From: Arboricoccus pini
GTDB taxonomy: Bacteria > Pseudomonadota > Alphaproteobacteria > Geminicoccales > Geminicoccaceae
Length of the DNA: 64,000 bases
Direction of reading: 5' to 3'
Assembly: GCF_900187945.1 (NCBI RefSeq)
Contig: NZ_FYEH01000003.1
Coordinates: forward strand, 248,001-312,000
A model generated the notes under the pieces. It worked only from the letters and a program-made list of their open reading frames with translations, was not told where the DNA came from and did no database searches. Shown here piece by piece: positions 26,962-35,811 of this stretch (its first letter is position 1; the number at the start of each line of letters is the position of its first letter). A program made the translations under genes and the position numbers.

Positions 26962-27696
26962 TTAGGACCCCGCCGACGCCGCGACAAGCGCAGCGGCAGC
27001 TTCTTCATCGCCTTTGCCGGGGCGCCCCTCGGCGAGAAGAGCGCGGCGATAGTCACGCACCGCATCGGCCAGACGGCCCAGTCTGCTATCGTCCATGCCA
27101 AGGACGCGTAGATGGTCGACCGTTGAAAAAAGATAGTCTCGGCTGGACCCGATGTCGCCCTCGGCCAGTGCCAGGGTCTCGATTACCCGCGCCTCGTCGA
27201 TCTTGCCCGTGTAGCGCTCATGCGCCCGATTGATCGTAAAGGTTATGCCCCGAAACCGATTGACGCCATCGGAGAGGGCCACCCAGGTCGGACGATAGGC
27301 AGCCGTCACCATCTCGCGCCGCCAGACAATATCAAGCTCGACCTCGAGTTTCGCTGCCTCGATGCGAAAGGCGAGCCCACGGCAGGAACCGCCCTGCTCT
27401 AGACCAAGAACCAAGCCAGGCCGCTCCTGAGTGCCGCGCCCGCCGTGCGTCCAGAGGCAGAAGTTGCGATGCCAGCCGCGGACGCGGACGGGACGCCGTT
27501 CGGCGAATTCGATGCAGGGGTTCCAGATCAGCGATCCGTAGCCGAAGAGCCAGAGATCCCGACCGGGGTCGCAGTCCCTGAGCGTGGCCTCGATCGATCG
27601 CCGGCGCTCGGCGTCGCCCAGGGCGTTACCCTCCCCCGAGCGCGCCACCAGCGCCTCGATCCAGCCGTTCAGAATTTTCTCGCGCGTTAAGGACAT
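26962..27696 (-). CDS. chaC: Gamma-glutamylcyclotransferase (ChaC family)
   Basis: This 244-residue protein has the FGYGSLIWNPCIEFAERR substrate-loop motif at about residues 51-68 and RVRGWHRNFCLW next. The LGLEQGGSCRGLAFRI beta strand follows. ChaC enzymes cleave glutathione to 5-oxoproline and Cys-Gly. The C-terminal tail (KGDEEAAAALVAAS) is alanine-rich and probably disordered. It is transcribed separately from the ABC genes, since a 75-base gap intervenes. Confidence 0.85.
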   Translation of the reverse strand: MSLTREKILNGWIEALVARSGEGNALGDAERRRSIEATLRDCDPGRDLWLFGYGSLIWNPCIEFAERRPVRVRGWHRNFCLWTHGGRGTQERPGLVLGLEQGGSCRGLAFRIEAAKLEVELDIVWRREMVTAAYRPTWVALSDGVNRFRGITFTINRAHERYTGKIDEARVIETLALAEGDIGSSRDYLFSTVDHLRVLGMDDSRLGRLADAVRDYRRALLAEGRPGKGDEEAAAALVAASAGS

Positions 27697-27752
27697 GGGC
27701 AGCGATCAAGCACCATCGTTTGATTGATCCTAAGCCCAAAAACCGCCAGCCG

Positions 27753-28310
27753 TCAGGTTCCTTGTCGCGCTGCGGCAATAAAGAGGAAGCGCGCGGCACC
27801 GTAGCGTCTTTCGTCAAGCAGCGCCCATTCGGGCGACAATACCAGCGTTTCACGCGCGGCCAACTCGACGATCACCCTGGCGGAGGGCGCCAACCAGTCC
27901 GACCCGATCAGCCCGGTCAGCGCCCGGGCCGCTAGATCCGAATGGTAGGGAGGGTCCATGAAGACGATATCGAAGGGGTCGCCGCTGGCTCGCCCTAACC
28001 GCGTGGCATCGCGCCTCAGAAGATCGACGCTTGCAGCCCCGAGCACGCGAATGTTTGTCTGGATGACGTCGATCGCGGCGCGGTCCTGCTCCACGAGCGT
28101 TACGGCAGCAGCACCTCGCGACCAGGCCTCCAATCCGACAGCGCCTGTACCGGCGAAAAGATCGAGAAAGCGCGCGCCGTCAAGGGATGGCGTTCCATGA
28201 GCGAGAATGCCGAAGAGCGCCTCGCGCGCTCGATCGCTGGTTGGACGCACTAACGTATCGCGCGGTGCCTCCAATCGCCGTCCGCGTGCCGTGCCGGCAA
28301 TGATTCGCAT
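27753..28310 (-). CDS. rsmD: 16S rRNA (guanine966-N2)-methyltransferase RsmD
   Basis: This 185-residue protein starts MRIIAGTARGRRLEAP, the RsmD N-terminus. The SAM-binding motif DLFAGTGAVGLEAWSRGA lies near residues 47-64, and the catalytic DPPY is in IVFMDPPYHSD near 115. It acts on assembled 30S subunits. It follows the pseudouridine synthase gene by 6 bases, so both belong to one rRNA-modification operon. Confidence 0.93.
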   Translation of the reverse strand: MRIIAGTARGRRLEAPRDTLVRPTSDRAREALFGILAHGTPSLDGARFLDLFAGTGAVGLEAWSRGAAAVTLVEQDRAAIDVIQTNIRVLGAASVDLLRRDATRLGRASGDPFDIVFMDPPYHSDLAARALTGLIGSDWLAPSARVIVELAARETLVLSPEWALLDERRYGAARFLFIAAARQGT

Positions 28311-28316
28311 CCGCCT

Positions 28317-29132
28317 CTAGCCCTTTGCGCGACTGGCGGCACTCGTCCGCGCGCGATGCGGCGACTCGATGTTGAGCCCGAGTTGATCATTGAGCACCTT
28401 GCGCGGCACCTCCTCGATGCCACGCTTGGCTAGAGCCCCCAGCTGAAAGGGCCCATAGGCCAGACGAATGAGCCGATTGACCGAAAGACCCAGATAGTCG
28501 AGCACGCGGCGGATCTCGCGGTTCTTGCCTTCTCGCAACGACATCGTGATCCACGCATTATCACCTTGATAACGCTCGAGCCTGGCCTCGATGGGTCCAT
28601 ACGCCACGCCCTCGATTGCGATCCCCTTGGCAAGACGGCCCAGTGTCTGGTCGTCGGTCAGACCATAGGCCCGGACCTTGTAGCGCCTCACCCAGCCCGT
28701 GACCGGCAACTCAAGCCGCCGCTTCAGCTCGCCATCGTTGGTAAGGAGGAGCAGGCCCTCCGAGTTGAGGTCAAGCCGCCCGACCGGCATCAACCTCGGC
28801 AGACCCGGCGGCAAGGTGTCGTAAAGGGTTGGCCGCCCGATCTCGTCACGCGCTGTCGTCAGGACACCTCGCGGCTTGTGGTAGCGAAAGAGCCGAGGCG
28901 GCTCGGCTTCCGGAAGCAGCCTGCCGTCGACCATGATCAACTGGCCCGCCCGGACGTCGAGAGCCGGGCTATTAATCACGCGGTTATCGACCTTGACCCG
29001 GCCATCCTTGATCCATGCCTCGGCCTCGCGCCGCGAACAGAGCCCGGCCCGCGCGATGCGCTTGGCGATCCGCTCGCCCGATCCCTTGGATCCCTCCACC
29101 GAGGCCGGCTTGTGGTCACTGGCCGTTGCCAT
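28317..29132 (-). CDS. rRNA pseudouridine synthase, RsuA/RluB/RluE family
   Basis: The N-terminal S4 domain (RIAKRIARAGLCSRREAEAW) is followed by the synthase domain with PVGRLDLNSEGLLLLTNDG, in which the aspartate is catalytic. REGKNREIRRVLDYLGLSV and LIRLAYGPFQLG are also present. An RluB-like role (23S rRNA U2605) is likely but not certain. The ATG at 29132 is used here; a GTG at 29147 is also possible and would overlap the stop of the upstream gene by one base. It is cotranscribed with rsmD. Confidence 0.88.
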   Translation of the reverse strand: MATASDHKPASVEGSKGSGERIAKRIARAGLCSRREAEAWIKDGRVKVDNRVINSPALDVRAGQLIMVDGRLLPEAEPPRLFRYHKPRGVLTTARDEIGRPTLYDTLPPGLPRLMPVGRLDLNSEGLLLLTNDGELKRRLELPVTGWVRRYKVRAYGLTDDQTLGRLAKGIAIEGVAYGPIEARLERYQGDNAWITMSLREGKNREIRRVLDYLGLSVNRLIRLAYGPFQLGALAKRGIEEVPRKVLNDQLGLNIESPHRARTSAASRAKG

Positions 29133-29146
29133 ATCGCTGCCTGTCA

Positions 29147-29887
29147 CTACTGCTGGGGTCGAAGGGTGTTTCGACGTCCTTCGGACGCCGCCAACACGAA
29201 GGATCTAAGGATTGCTCGATCGCCGTAGCTGATATGGTATTCGGGGTGCCACTCGACGCCCAGGCAGAAGCTCTTGCCCGGATGCTCGATCGCCTCGACG
29301 ACACCATCTGGTGCCCGTGCGGTCACTTCCACCCCCGGGCCCACATGGGCCACGGCTTGATGGTGCGCGCTATTTACGGGCAATCGATCGGCGCCTGTGA
29401 TGCGGGCTAGAAGCGAATGTGGCTCGATCAGGACGTCATGGCCGGGCTCGGTGCGCGGATTGGGCTGTTCGTGCTGGATATCGCTCTGAACGGCGTCCGG
29501 CAGATGCTGGATCAACGTGCCGCCCAAGACGACGTTTAGGAGTTGCTGACCACCGCAGATCCCAAGGATCGGGAGGTCGCGAACCAGCGCACCCTCAATG
29601 ATTGCCCGCTCGAATCGGGTGCGTCGGGGTTTGAGAATAACGGTCTCGTGCTTCTCTCCTTCCCCATAGAGTGCGGGATCGACATCAAAGGCGCCGCCGG
29701 TGACGAACAAACCGTCAATGAGATCTAGGTATTCGGCGACGAGTTCGGGCTCGTGCGGCAGTGGGAGGGGCAAACCGCCCGCTTCACTGATCGAATCGCA
29801 GTAATTCTCGCGCAACGCGTACCAGGGCAGCTTCGAATAGCCACCCGGCAATTCGGCGTCGAGCGTGATCCCGATCCGTGGGCGCAT
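29147..29887 (-). CDS. Class I glutamine amidotransferase-like hydrolase (peptidase C26, PuuD-like)
   Basis: This 246-residue protein starts at MRPRIGITLDAELPGG. The upstream ATG at 29959 would overlap the lipoprotein gene and is rejected. The nucleophile cysteine is in GICGGQQLLNVVLGG, and the His and Glu of the triad are in GVEWHPEYH. HHQAVAHVGPG and the GGAFDVDPALYGE block are typical of gamma-glutamyl-GABA hydrolases. The substrate is unproven. It follows the small lipoprotein gene by 13 bases. Confidence 0.85.
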   Translation of the reverse strand: MRPRIGITLDAELPGGYSKLPWYALRENYCDSISEAGGLPLPLPHEPELVAEYLDLIDGLFVTGGAFDVDPALYGEGEKHETVILKPRRTRFERAIIEGALVRDLPILGICGGQQLLNVVLGGTLIQHLPDAVQSDIQHEQPNPRTEPGHDVLIEPHSLLARITGADRLPVNSAHHQAVAHVGPGVEVTARAPDGVVEAIEHPGKSFCLGVEWHPEYHISYGDRAILRSFVLAASEGRRNTLRPQQ

Positions 29888-29900
29888 GATTGTCGGAACC

Positions 29901-30257
29901 TCAGCCGTGCACGGCGACGCTGGCGCAATTGCCGTCGCCCGTCTCATAGACACGCTCATTCGGCGTCAGCACTACGTGAAACGGTTGGAGCGCCTCATCG
30001 GCGCCCTTCGTCTGGTAGTCGAGGCAGCGGCCAGGGGATTGTGTCGTTTCAGCCAGAGGCTGGCCGGCGGTCGATAGAACCTGTTCTCGTGTCGTGCCGA
30101 CCTTGATATCGGCCGCGGTCGCCGAGGTCAGCGGACCGGTGGGCGCGGTGGTGCAACCGGCAGAAACGGTAGACGTGGCCAAGCCCACGACGAAAAGGCG
30201 CACGAGTCGGGAGTTTTCCAAACGGGCTCCGATCTGTTCGATGCTCAATCGATGCAT
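29901..30257 (-). CDS. Small lipoprotein with BamE/SmpA-like domain
   Basis: This protein of about 118 residues starts MHRLSIEQIGARLENSRLVR. A hydrophobic segment ends in the lipobox VSAGC, followed by a domain with IKVGTTREQVLSTAGQPL. That stretch is the opening of the BamE/OmlA fold (xGxTxxxVxxxxGxP). It is probably an outer-membrane lipoprotein but too short to assign to the Bam complex. A longer start at 30287 would overlap the GST gene. Confidence 0.7.
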   Translation of the reverse strand: MHRLSIEQIGARLENSRLVRLFVVGLATSTVSAGCTTAPTGPLTSATAADIKVGTTREQVLSTAGQPLAETTQSPGRCLDYQTKGADEALQPFHVVLTPNERVYETGDGNCASVAVHG

Positions 30258-30264
30258 GGCCGGT

Positions 30265-31101
30265 TCAAGGGTCGCCGTAAAGACCACCTTCCATGGTCTC
30301 GCACCATTGAACGAGCTCGGGGAATTCCAGAGCAGCGCGCTTGAGACCTGTCTCGACCGGCACCTTCACGATATTAGCGAGAAATCCATAGGCCACGGCG
30401 TCGATGGTCGTCAGCTGTTCACCTAGAAAGAAGGTATGGGTGTTGAGCTGGGCCGCCACCGCTTCGAAATCGCGGCGCGCCATGTCGTAGACCTCGTCCG
30501 GCCGATGCCGGCTGATACCCTGGGCATAGAGTTGACGGCGTATGGCGTTGCGGATGAAGAGTTTGCCGAAGGGACGCAGTGCCGCTGGCAGGCTCGTGAA
30601 ATAGGCCGGCGCGGTGGCGCTCCAGCCTTCAGGATCAACCCAGCGACTATAGGCGATGATATAATAGAGATGATCCTCGAACAGCCGCTGGAACGCGCAA
30701 GCCGTCGCCAATGCGTGACGATCCAATCCCGCGTCGGGATCGATTCCGCGCGTGGCCTTTAGATGTTCGATGATAAGCGTCGAATCACCGATTTCCTGGC
30801 CGCCGTCGACGATGAAGGGCAGCTTGCCCTTGGGGGCCTTTTGCGTGTTGATCGATGCTCGGATCTCGAACGGCAGACCGGCCAACCGCAACCACGTCTC
30901 AAGCTTCAGACAAAAGGGGCTGGCGTTCATTCCCCAGATCTGGGGGAACTGGACCAGCCGCACCATCGAGGTGCGCAGTTCGGGCGCTTCTCCTTCCTCG
31001 GCCATTGTCATAGGCAATTCGTCGGGCGCGTCCCTCCGCACCGGCTGCTCCTCGCGAGGGGCCTCATGGGAAACTGAGGCGGTCTTCGTGCGCACTGGCA
31101 A
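30265..31101 (-). CDS. Glutathione S-transferase family protein, metaxin/FAXC-like
   Basis: This protein of up to 278 residues has a thioredoxin-like N-terminal domain starting VRLVQFPQIWGMNASPFCLK near residue 47, with SPFCLKLETWLRLAGLPFE. It also has the KGKLPFIVDGGQEIGDSTLI cis-Pro/Ser region. An alpha-helical C-domain follows, containing FFLGEQLTTIDAVAYGFL. This architecture matches the failed-axon-connections/metaxin class, not classic GSTs. The first 45 residues are low in complexity, so the start may be the Met near 30966. Confidence 0.8.
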   Translation of the reverse strand: MPVRTKTASVSHEAPREEQPVRRDAPDELPMTMAEEGEAPELRTSMVRLVQFPQIWGMNASPFCLKLETWLRLAGLPFEIRASINTQKAPKGKLPFIVDGGQEIGDSTLIIEHLKATRGIDPDAGLDRHALATACAFQRLFEDHLYYIIAYSRWVDPEGWSATAPAYFTSLPAALRPFGKLFIRNAIRRQLYAQGISRHRPDEVYDMARRDFEAVAAQLNTHTFFLGEQLTTIDAVAYGFLANIVKVPVETGLKRAALEFPELVQWCETMEGGLYGDP

Positions 31102-31355
31102 CAGGGCCCTTATACTTGATCTGTCGAAATCGAAAAATTCGTGATCATCGCCATGAGGTCCGTGGTGGCGCCTTTCTTCGCAAAGCGATTGGCCGGTCGA
31201 TCGTTTCGCGCCGATAGCTCAACCCGCTTCAAGTTGCTCCCGGCGGGCGCCACCAACCCTGACGGCCACGCTTAGAGGTCTTGCTATTCGATAATGCATC
31301 GGGACCGACTGTACCAGCGCAAGCAGCATTTTTGTCGAGGGGGCCGGAAAATCGT

Positions 31356-34016
31356 TCAGGATTCGTCGGTACGGCACTCTTCCAGTCGCACGAGCCGCGC
31401 GTCCAGGCCGACATAGTCGCGTGGCCGGCAGGTCAGGATGATGATCTGCTGCATGTGCGCCGCCTTCTGCAGCAGCGCCTTCATGATCTCGAAGCGCCCT
31501 TCGTCGGCATAAGCCAGCGCATCGTCGAGGATCAGACAAGGAGCTTCGCCATCCTGATCATGGAGGAGTTGCGCCAAGGCCAGGCGGACCAGAATGGCGA
31601 TCTGCTCCCGCGTGCCGACGCTGAGACTGGCAAAGTCCTCCTCTTCGCCCTCGCGACGTAGCGCCAGAGGTGCGAGCGTCTCCGGGTCGAGCACGATATC
31701 GGCGGCGGCAAAAAGGCGTGACAGATAAGGCTGGAGACGTCGCGTAACCGGCAGGACAAGCCTTTCCTCCACATTTCGCGCCGCTGTCTCCAGTTCGGCC
31801 GCCAATAACCGCCAAGCATGCGCCTCGCGGGTCATAGCCGCGGCCTGTGCCCGCGCCAGCTCAAGGCGCCCAGTGCGCTCGGCAAATGCCTCGCCCAGAG
31901 CGGCATCGCCCGCGCCACGAAGCTGGTAGGCGAGTTCGTCGACTCGACGGTCGAGACGTCGCTGCTCGGCTTCAAGGTCCTGGACGGCACGCCTGGCCAT
32001 CGCCGCCGCCTCTTCGGCGCCATCGGGATCGGCGGCCATGAGCCGACGCTCGGCAATCTCGAGATGCTGGGCAGCTTTGTTCATGTCGGCGCGCTGCTGG
32101 ACCAAGGCGGAGGCCAGCGCCTCGTCATCCAACACCGCAACCTCGGCCGCGAGCCTCGATTCGACAGCCAGACATTCATGGCGCGTGGCTTCGAGCCGGG
32201 CCTCCGCCTTGGCGGCCGCTATACGCCGCTCGCTCAACGCCGTCTCGACAGTCCGCAGGTGCGTGGCACTTGCTTCCACGGCTTGCCGGCAGAAATCGAT
32301 ATCGGGTAGATCGGACGCCTCGACCACCGACTGCATAGTCTGTGGCAATGCCGCAAGCTCGGCTTCGACCTCGTCGAGATGCGCCCGCGCCATCGCCTCC
32401 GTGGTAAAGCCGGTGGTGCTGAGACGAGCGGTCATGCCCTCATCCACGGCGGCCAATTCGCGCAAGGCACGTTCCCGCTCCGCGGCGACGCGCTCGGCGG
32501 CTGCCAGGTCCGCTACGTTGAGCTGGGACAGGGCAGATTCGAGCGCAAGGGCCGCATCCGCTGCCTGGCGGCGGCGCGTGGCCAAGGCTTCGCCACCCGG
32601 CATGATCGTAAGGCCGCCAAAGCCCTCGAGCTCAAGAAAGGTCTGCTCCGTAAGCCGCAAGGCCGCGTCTGGATCGACAGCCCGGCCGCCGATACGGATC
32701 GCCCCCTCCTTCTCAGGAGCAAAGCGGACCAGGGTCGCGGTCGCTTCAAGGGCCGCCATCGTCTGGCGCCGCAAGCCATCCGTTGCCCGCAGGTCCCCAA
32801 GCTTCTTGGCGTCGACAGTCATGGCCGCGAGATCCGCCACAAGCGCACGACGTCGCTTCGAGGCCTCGGCGAGTTCTTCCAGCACAGCCCGCAGCCGACC
32901 AGCCTCCGCCGCCAGCACCTGCCGGCGGTGGTTCCCCTCCTCCAGGCGTTGTCGCGTCTCGGCCGCATGCAGCAGTTGGCTCGCTTCGGCCGCCGCATGC
33001 TCTGCCGCGGCAACCTCGCGCTGGACACGACGGAGATCCTCCTGCATCGCGTCTTGCTCCGCCCGGGCGGTCTCGATCAGCAGCATTTGCCGGCCGATCT
33101 CAGCGCGCAGATGGTCGCGGTTTTTTGCTTGAGCCTCCGCCTGATGACAGGCTGCCGACGCCGCCTTGAAGGCATGCTCTGCCAGCTGACATTCCTGACG
33201 CGCGGTCCTGGACTGCGCCAACCTCAACTCGGCATGTTCGGCTTTGAGCCGCGCCTCGGGCAAAGGATCGCGCGCCATGAAACGCTGGCGCTCCGCCTGG
33301 CGGGCAAGAAGATCGGCGCGCAGCGCATCGAAGACCTTGAGTTTGTCCGCCAGGATCTTCACCTCCGAGTCGAGCGCGTCCACGAGGCCCAAGGCCTTGG
33401 CATAGTCACCGACTGGTTTGTCCTTGGCGCCGAAGAATTCCTGCCGTCGAGCCCGCGCTCGCTCCAGCACCTGTCGCCCGCGGGGGCCGATCGCGAGGCC
33501 GCCGACCTCGCCTTCGATGGCATGTTTGAACCTGTCCCGCGCCACGGCGAGCCGGGCACTGGTCGCCTCGGGATCGAAGCTTGTCGTCTGGTCGACCCAG
33601 AACACAGCCTGCAAGCCATGGTTCTCGTATTTGTTGCTCCGACGCGCCAGGCGCTCGAAACGAAGCAGGTCGCGCAGCTTTGCCTCGGCCGCCTCGCCTT
33701 CCAACCGGCCGCGCGGCGTCTCCAGGACGGTGCCCAACCGGCGAAAAACCTTGGTTAGACAGTAGGCGGCATTGTGCTGTTCGAAGGCGATCTCAAGGGT
33801 CGGCACGCCGTCGCGTCCGAGCGGATTGAAGCTCAGGCGGTCGCGGCCGGAAAGACCAGCGGGTTCAAAAAAGGCAGCCTTGATCGCCTCGAGGAGTGTG
33901 GATTTGCCTTCCTCGTTATCGCCAGCGATGATCGTCAGCCCGTCGCCGATACCATCGATCAGGATGGGATCAGCGAGCTTGCGAAAATGCCGGACAGCGA
34001 TCCGCCTGAGCTTCAA
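31356..34016 (-). CDS. AAA/SMC-type DNA repair ATPase (YhaN / SbcC-like)
   Basis: This 886-residue protein has Walker A in IIAGDNEEGKSTLLEAIKAA near residue 30, then a long coiled-coil (about 180-700) rich in Ala, Glu and Arg. The C-terminal signature SLSVGTREQIAILVRLAL and Walker B CLILDDALAYAD follow. Its partner is the nuclease gene immediately upstream. The start is taken as TTG 34016, whose TG overlaps the partner's TGA stop and which has AGGGGG five bases upstream. A longer ATG form (34043) would overlap by 31 bases. Together they are expected to process DNA ends. Confidence 0.85.
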   Translation of the reverse strand: MKLRRIAVRHFRKLADPILIDGIGDGLTIIAGDNEEGKSTLLEAIKAAFFEPAGLSGRDRLSFNPLGRDGVPTLEIAFEQHNAAYCLTKVFRRLGTVLETPRGRLEGEAAEAKLRDLLRFERLARRSNKYENHGLQAVFWVDQTTSFDPEATSARLAVARDRFKHAIEGEVGGLAIGPRGRQVLERARARRQEFFGAKDKPVGDYAKALGLVDALDSEVKILADKLKVFDALRADLLARQAERQRFMARDPLPEARLKAEHAELRLAQSRTARQECQLAEHAFKAASAACHQAEAQAKNRDHLRAEIGRQMLLIETARAEQDAMQEDLRRVQREVAAAEHAAAEASQLLHAAETRQRLEEGNHRRQVLAAEAGRLRAVLEELAEASKRRRALVADLAAMTVDAKKLGDLRATDGLRRQTMAALEATATLVRFAPEKEGAIRIGGRAVDPDAALRLTEQTFLELEGFGGLTIMPGGEALATRRRQAADAALALESALSQLNVADLAAAERVAAERERALRELAAVDEGMTARLSTTGFTTEAMARAHLDEVEAELAALPQTMQSVVEASDLPDIDFCRQAVEASATHLRTVETALSERRIAAAKAEARLEATRHECLAVESRLAAEVAVLDDEALASALVQQRADMNKAAQHLEIAERRLMAADPDGAEEAAAMARRAVQDLEAEQRRLDRRVDELAYQLRGAGDAALGEAFAERTGRLELARAQAAAMTREAHAWRLLAAELETAARNVEERLVLPVTRRLQPYLSRLFAAADIVLDPETLAPLALRREGEEEDFASLSVGTREQIAILVRLALAQLLHDQDGEAPCLILDDALAYADEGRFEIMKALLQKAAHMQQIIILTCRPRDYVGLDARLVRLEECRTDES

Positions 34017-35131
34017 GCTTCCCCCTTCGCCTGTTCTTGCCAAAGCAGACGCAGGGCCAAAGTTGCTGTGTCTCCCTGGGGCCCGGCGGCGAGATCGCGT
34101 AGTCGTGCCGCCGTCCGGCCGAGCAGAGAGCCCTCATCCAGCCGCGCGAGCTCGGACTCACTTGGTGCGAGCCTCGTGGCGTCATCCAGTTGCAGATGCC
34201 GAAGGCGGCCCTGCCAGCGATCCAGTGCCACGTCCAGCGCGGCCCGGCCATCGAGATCCACCGAGCCTTCGAGTCGCAGCCAAAGGAGCAGCGTTTCGAC
34301 GGGACCGAGATCACCGATTAGCGCGCCCAGAAGATCGTTGAACGCTGATGGCTCTGCGGCGGTAAGGTTCAGCGTGCGGCGGTACCAGCGATGCCTGCCC
34401 ACCGCTACCCGCTCGACGAGCGGCAGGGCACCCGGCCTCTCGATCTGGGTAAGCAGAACGTTGCCCGAGTCGTTGTCCTTGGGCCGGTCGGGTTCTGGTG
34501 TCCCCGCATAATGCGTACGCGCGTCGATGCTGCGGGTGCCATGCCAGTCACCAAGCGCCAGGTAGTCCAGGCGTGCGCGCTCGGCGCGGTCGGCGGCAAT
34601 CGGATTGGTCGCCTCGCCCTGATCGGGCAGGTACCCCTCGATCGAGCCATGAGCGAGGCCAAGGCGAAAAATACCCTCTGGCGTCGATGCCGAATCCATC
34701 CAGGCCGAGAGATCATCCAGCGTGTGGCGTGTCGTCAGGGGCGCTGGCAAGATCACTGCTTGCGTCCCTGGCAATGCCAGCGGCAAAGGCTCCATCGCCA
34801 CATGGAGGTTCGCCGGCGCGCCCAAGCGGGCGAGGCGATGCCAAACACTTTCCGGCAGGGCCGCGTCATGATTGCCCGGCAACATGACCCAAGGACCGCG
34901 ATAGCCCTCCAGCGCGTCCAGCAAGCGGTAGATGGTGCGCATCTCGACGAGATTGCTGTCGAAGACGTCTCCGGCCACAAGGACAGCGTCCACCTCGCGC
35001 GCCGTGGCCAGTGCGGCGATGCGGCGGACCACGGCAAAACGCTCGTCGCGGAGCACCGCGCCGGCATCGCCCGCAATATGGCTGAAGGGAGCGCCGATCT
35101 GCCAGTCGGCCGTATGAAGAAGCTTGAGCAC
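34013..35131 (-). CDS. Metallophosphoesterase, DNA repair exonuclease (YhaO / SbcD-like)
   Basis: This 372-residue protein has the phosphoesterase motifs HTADWQIG (residues 6-13), VLVAGDVFDSN near 50, MLPGNHDAA near 83, LAHGSIEGYL near 160 and LALGDWHG near 192. Two metal-site positions deviate: the first motif reads D-x-Q and not D-x-H, and the last reads GDWH and not GHxH. The GTG start at 35131 lacks a strong Shine-Dalgarno. It pairs with the overlapping ATPase gene. Confidence 0.85.
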   Translation of the reverse strand: MLKLLHTADWQIGAPFSHIAGDAGAVLRDERFAVVRRIAALATAREVDAVLVAGDVFDSNLVEMRTIYRLLDALEGYRGPWVMLPGNHDAALPESVWHRLARLGAPANLHVAMEPLPLALPGTQAVILPAPLTTRHTLDDLSAWMDSASTPEGIFRLGLAHGSIEGYLPDQGEATNPIAADRAERARLDYLALGDWHGTRSIDARTHYAGTPEPDRPKDNDSGNVLLTQIERPGALPLVERVAVGRHRWYRRTLNLTAAEPSAFNDLLGALIGDLGPVETLLLWLRLEGSVDLDGRAALDVALDRWQGRLRHLQLDDATRLAPSESELARLDEGSLLGRTAARLRDLAAGPQGDTATLALRLLWQEQAKGEA

Positions 35132-35140
35132 GATGAACGA

Positions 35141-35497
35141 TCAGTCGCGCGTCAGGCCGGCCTGTGCCATCCCGTCCAGATAGGCACGCCAGAGCGCTTG
35201 CTGGTCGCGGCCGAGCTTGTGGAGATAAGCCCAGGTATAAAGCCCTGTATCGTGGCCGTCATCGAAGACGATTCGGATCGCATAGTTACCGACAGGCTGG
35301 ATCTGGGCAATTCCGACCATCCGCTTGCCGGGCACCAGCCGCTTTTCGCCCGGACCATGCCCCTGAACCTCGGCTGAAGGGCTCTCTACGCGTAAAAGCT
35401 CGGCCGGCAGACTAAAACTCTCGCCATCATCGAAGACGATTTCGAGCGCTCGCTCGGCGCGGTGGACCTTGATATCGCGAGGCCAGGGGTCCGGCAT
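35141..35497 (-). CDS. DUF971 domain protein (gamma-butyrobetaine hydroxylase-like N-terminal domain)
   Basis: This 118-residue protein starts MPDPWPRDIKVHRAERAL. It shows FDDGESFSLPAELLRVESPS, then GIAQIQPVGNYAIRIVFDDG and DTGLYTWAYLHKLG. This is the compact zinc-free DUF971 fold, found alone in many proteobacteria near Fe-S and respiratory genes. Function is not established. It overlaps nothing and starts 1 base after the Trm112-like gene, so the two are translationally linked. Confidence 0.85.
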   Translation of the reverse strand: MPDPWPRDIKVHRAERALEIVFDDGESFSLPAELLRVESPSAEVQGHGPGEKRLVPGKRMVGIAQIQPVGNYAIRIVFDDGHDTGLYTWAYLHKLGRDQQALWRAYLDGMAQAGLTRD

Positions 35498-35498
35498 G

Positions 35499-35726
35499 TC
35501 AATCCACCCTGATAGAAGAGGGAATTCCCTCGCCCTCCTCAAGCGGCCTCGCTTCGTCGACGAGCATGATCGGAATGCCGTCGCGAATGGGATAGGCCAG
35601 CCCCGCCTGATCGCTCACCAATTCCTGGCGCAGGCGATCGTAGCGAAGCGGTCCCTTGGAAAGGGGGCAGACCAGAAGATCCAAAAGACGGGGATCGACC
35701 GCCGGGCCGCTCGGCTCCTCATTCAT
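35499..35726 (-). CDS. Trm112-like small zinc-ribbon protein (YcaR family)
   Basis: This 75-residue protein starts [20 protein letters not shown]. It has the Trm112/UPF0434 motif [20 protein letters not shown] and the closing [16 protein letters not shown]. The usual second Cys-x-x-Cys pair is not present, which is common in bacterial members. The start is chosen for the AAGGA-type site just upstream and the fit to family length; upstream ATGs at 35744 and 35756 are alternatives. Confidence 0.85.
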   Translation of the reverse strand: MNEEPSGPAVDPRLLDLLVCPLSKGPLRYDRLRQELVSDQAGLAYPIRDGIPIMLVDEARPLEEGEGIPSSIRVD

Positions 35727-35811
35727 TCCTTGTCCTTCCCTCATCGCAACCGTCATTGGTTCGAAGCTCCGCTCGAGCCTCGTCAGTCGACGATGCCCTT
35801 CAATGGACCTG

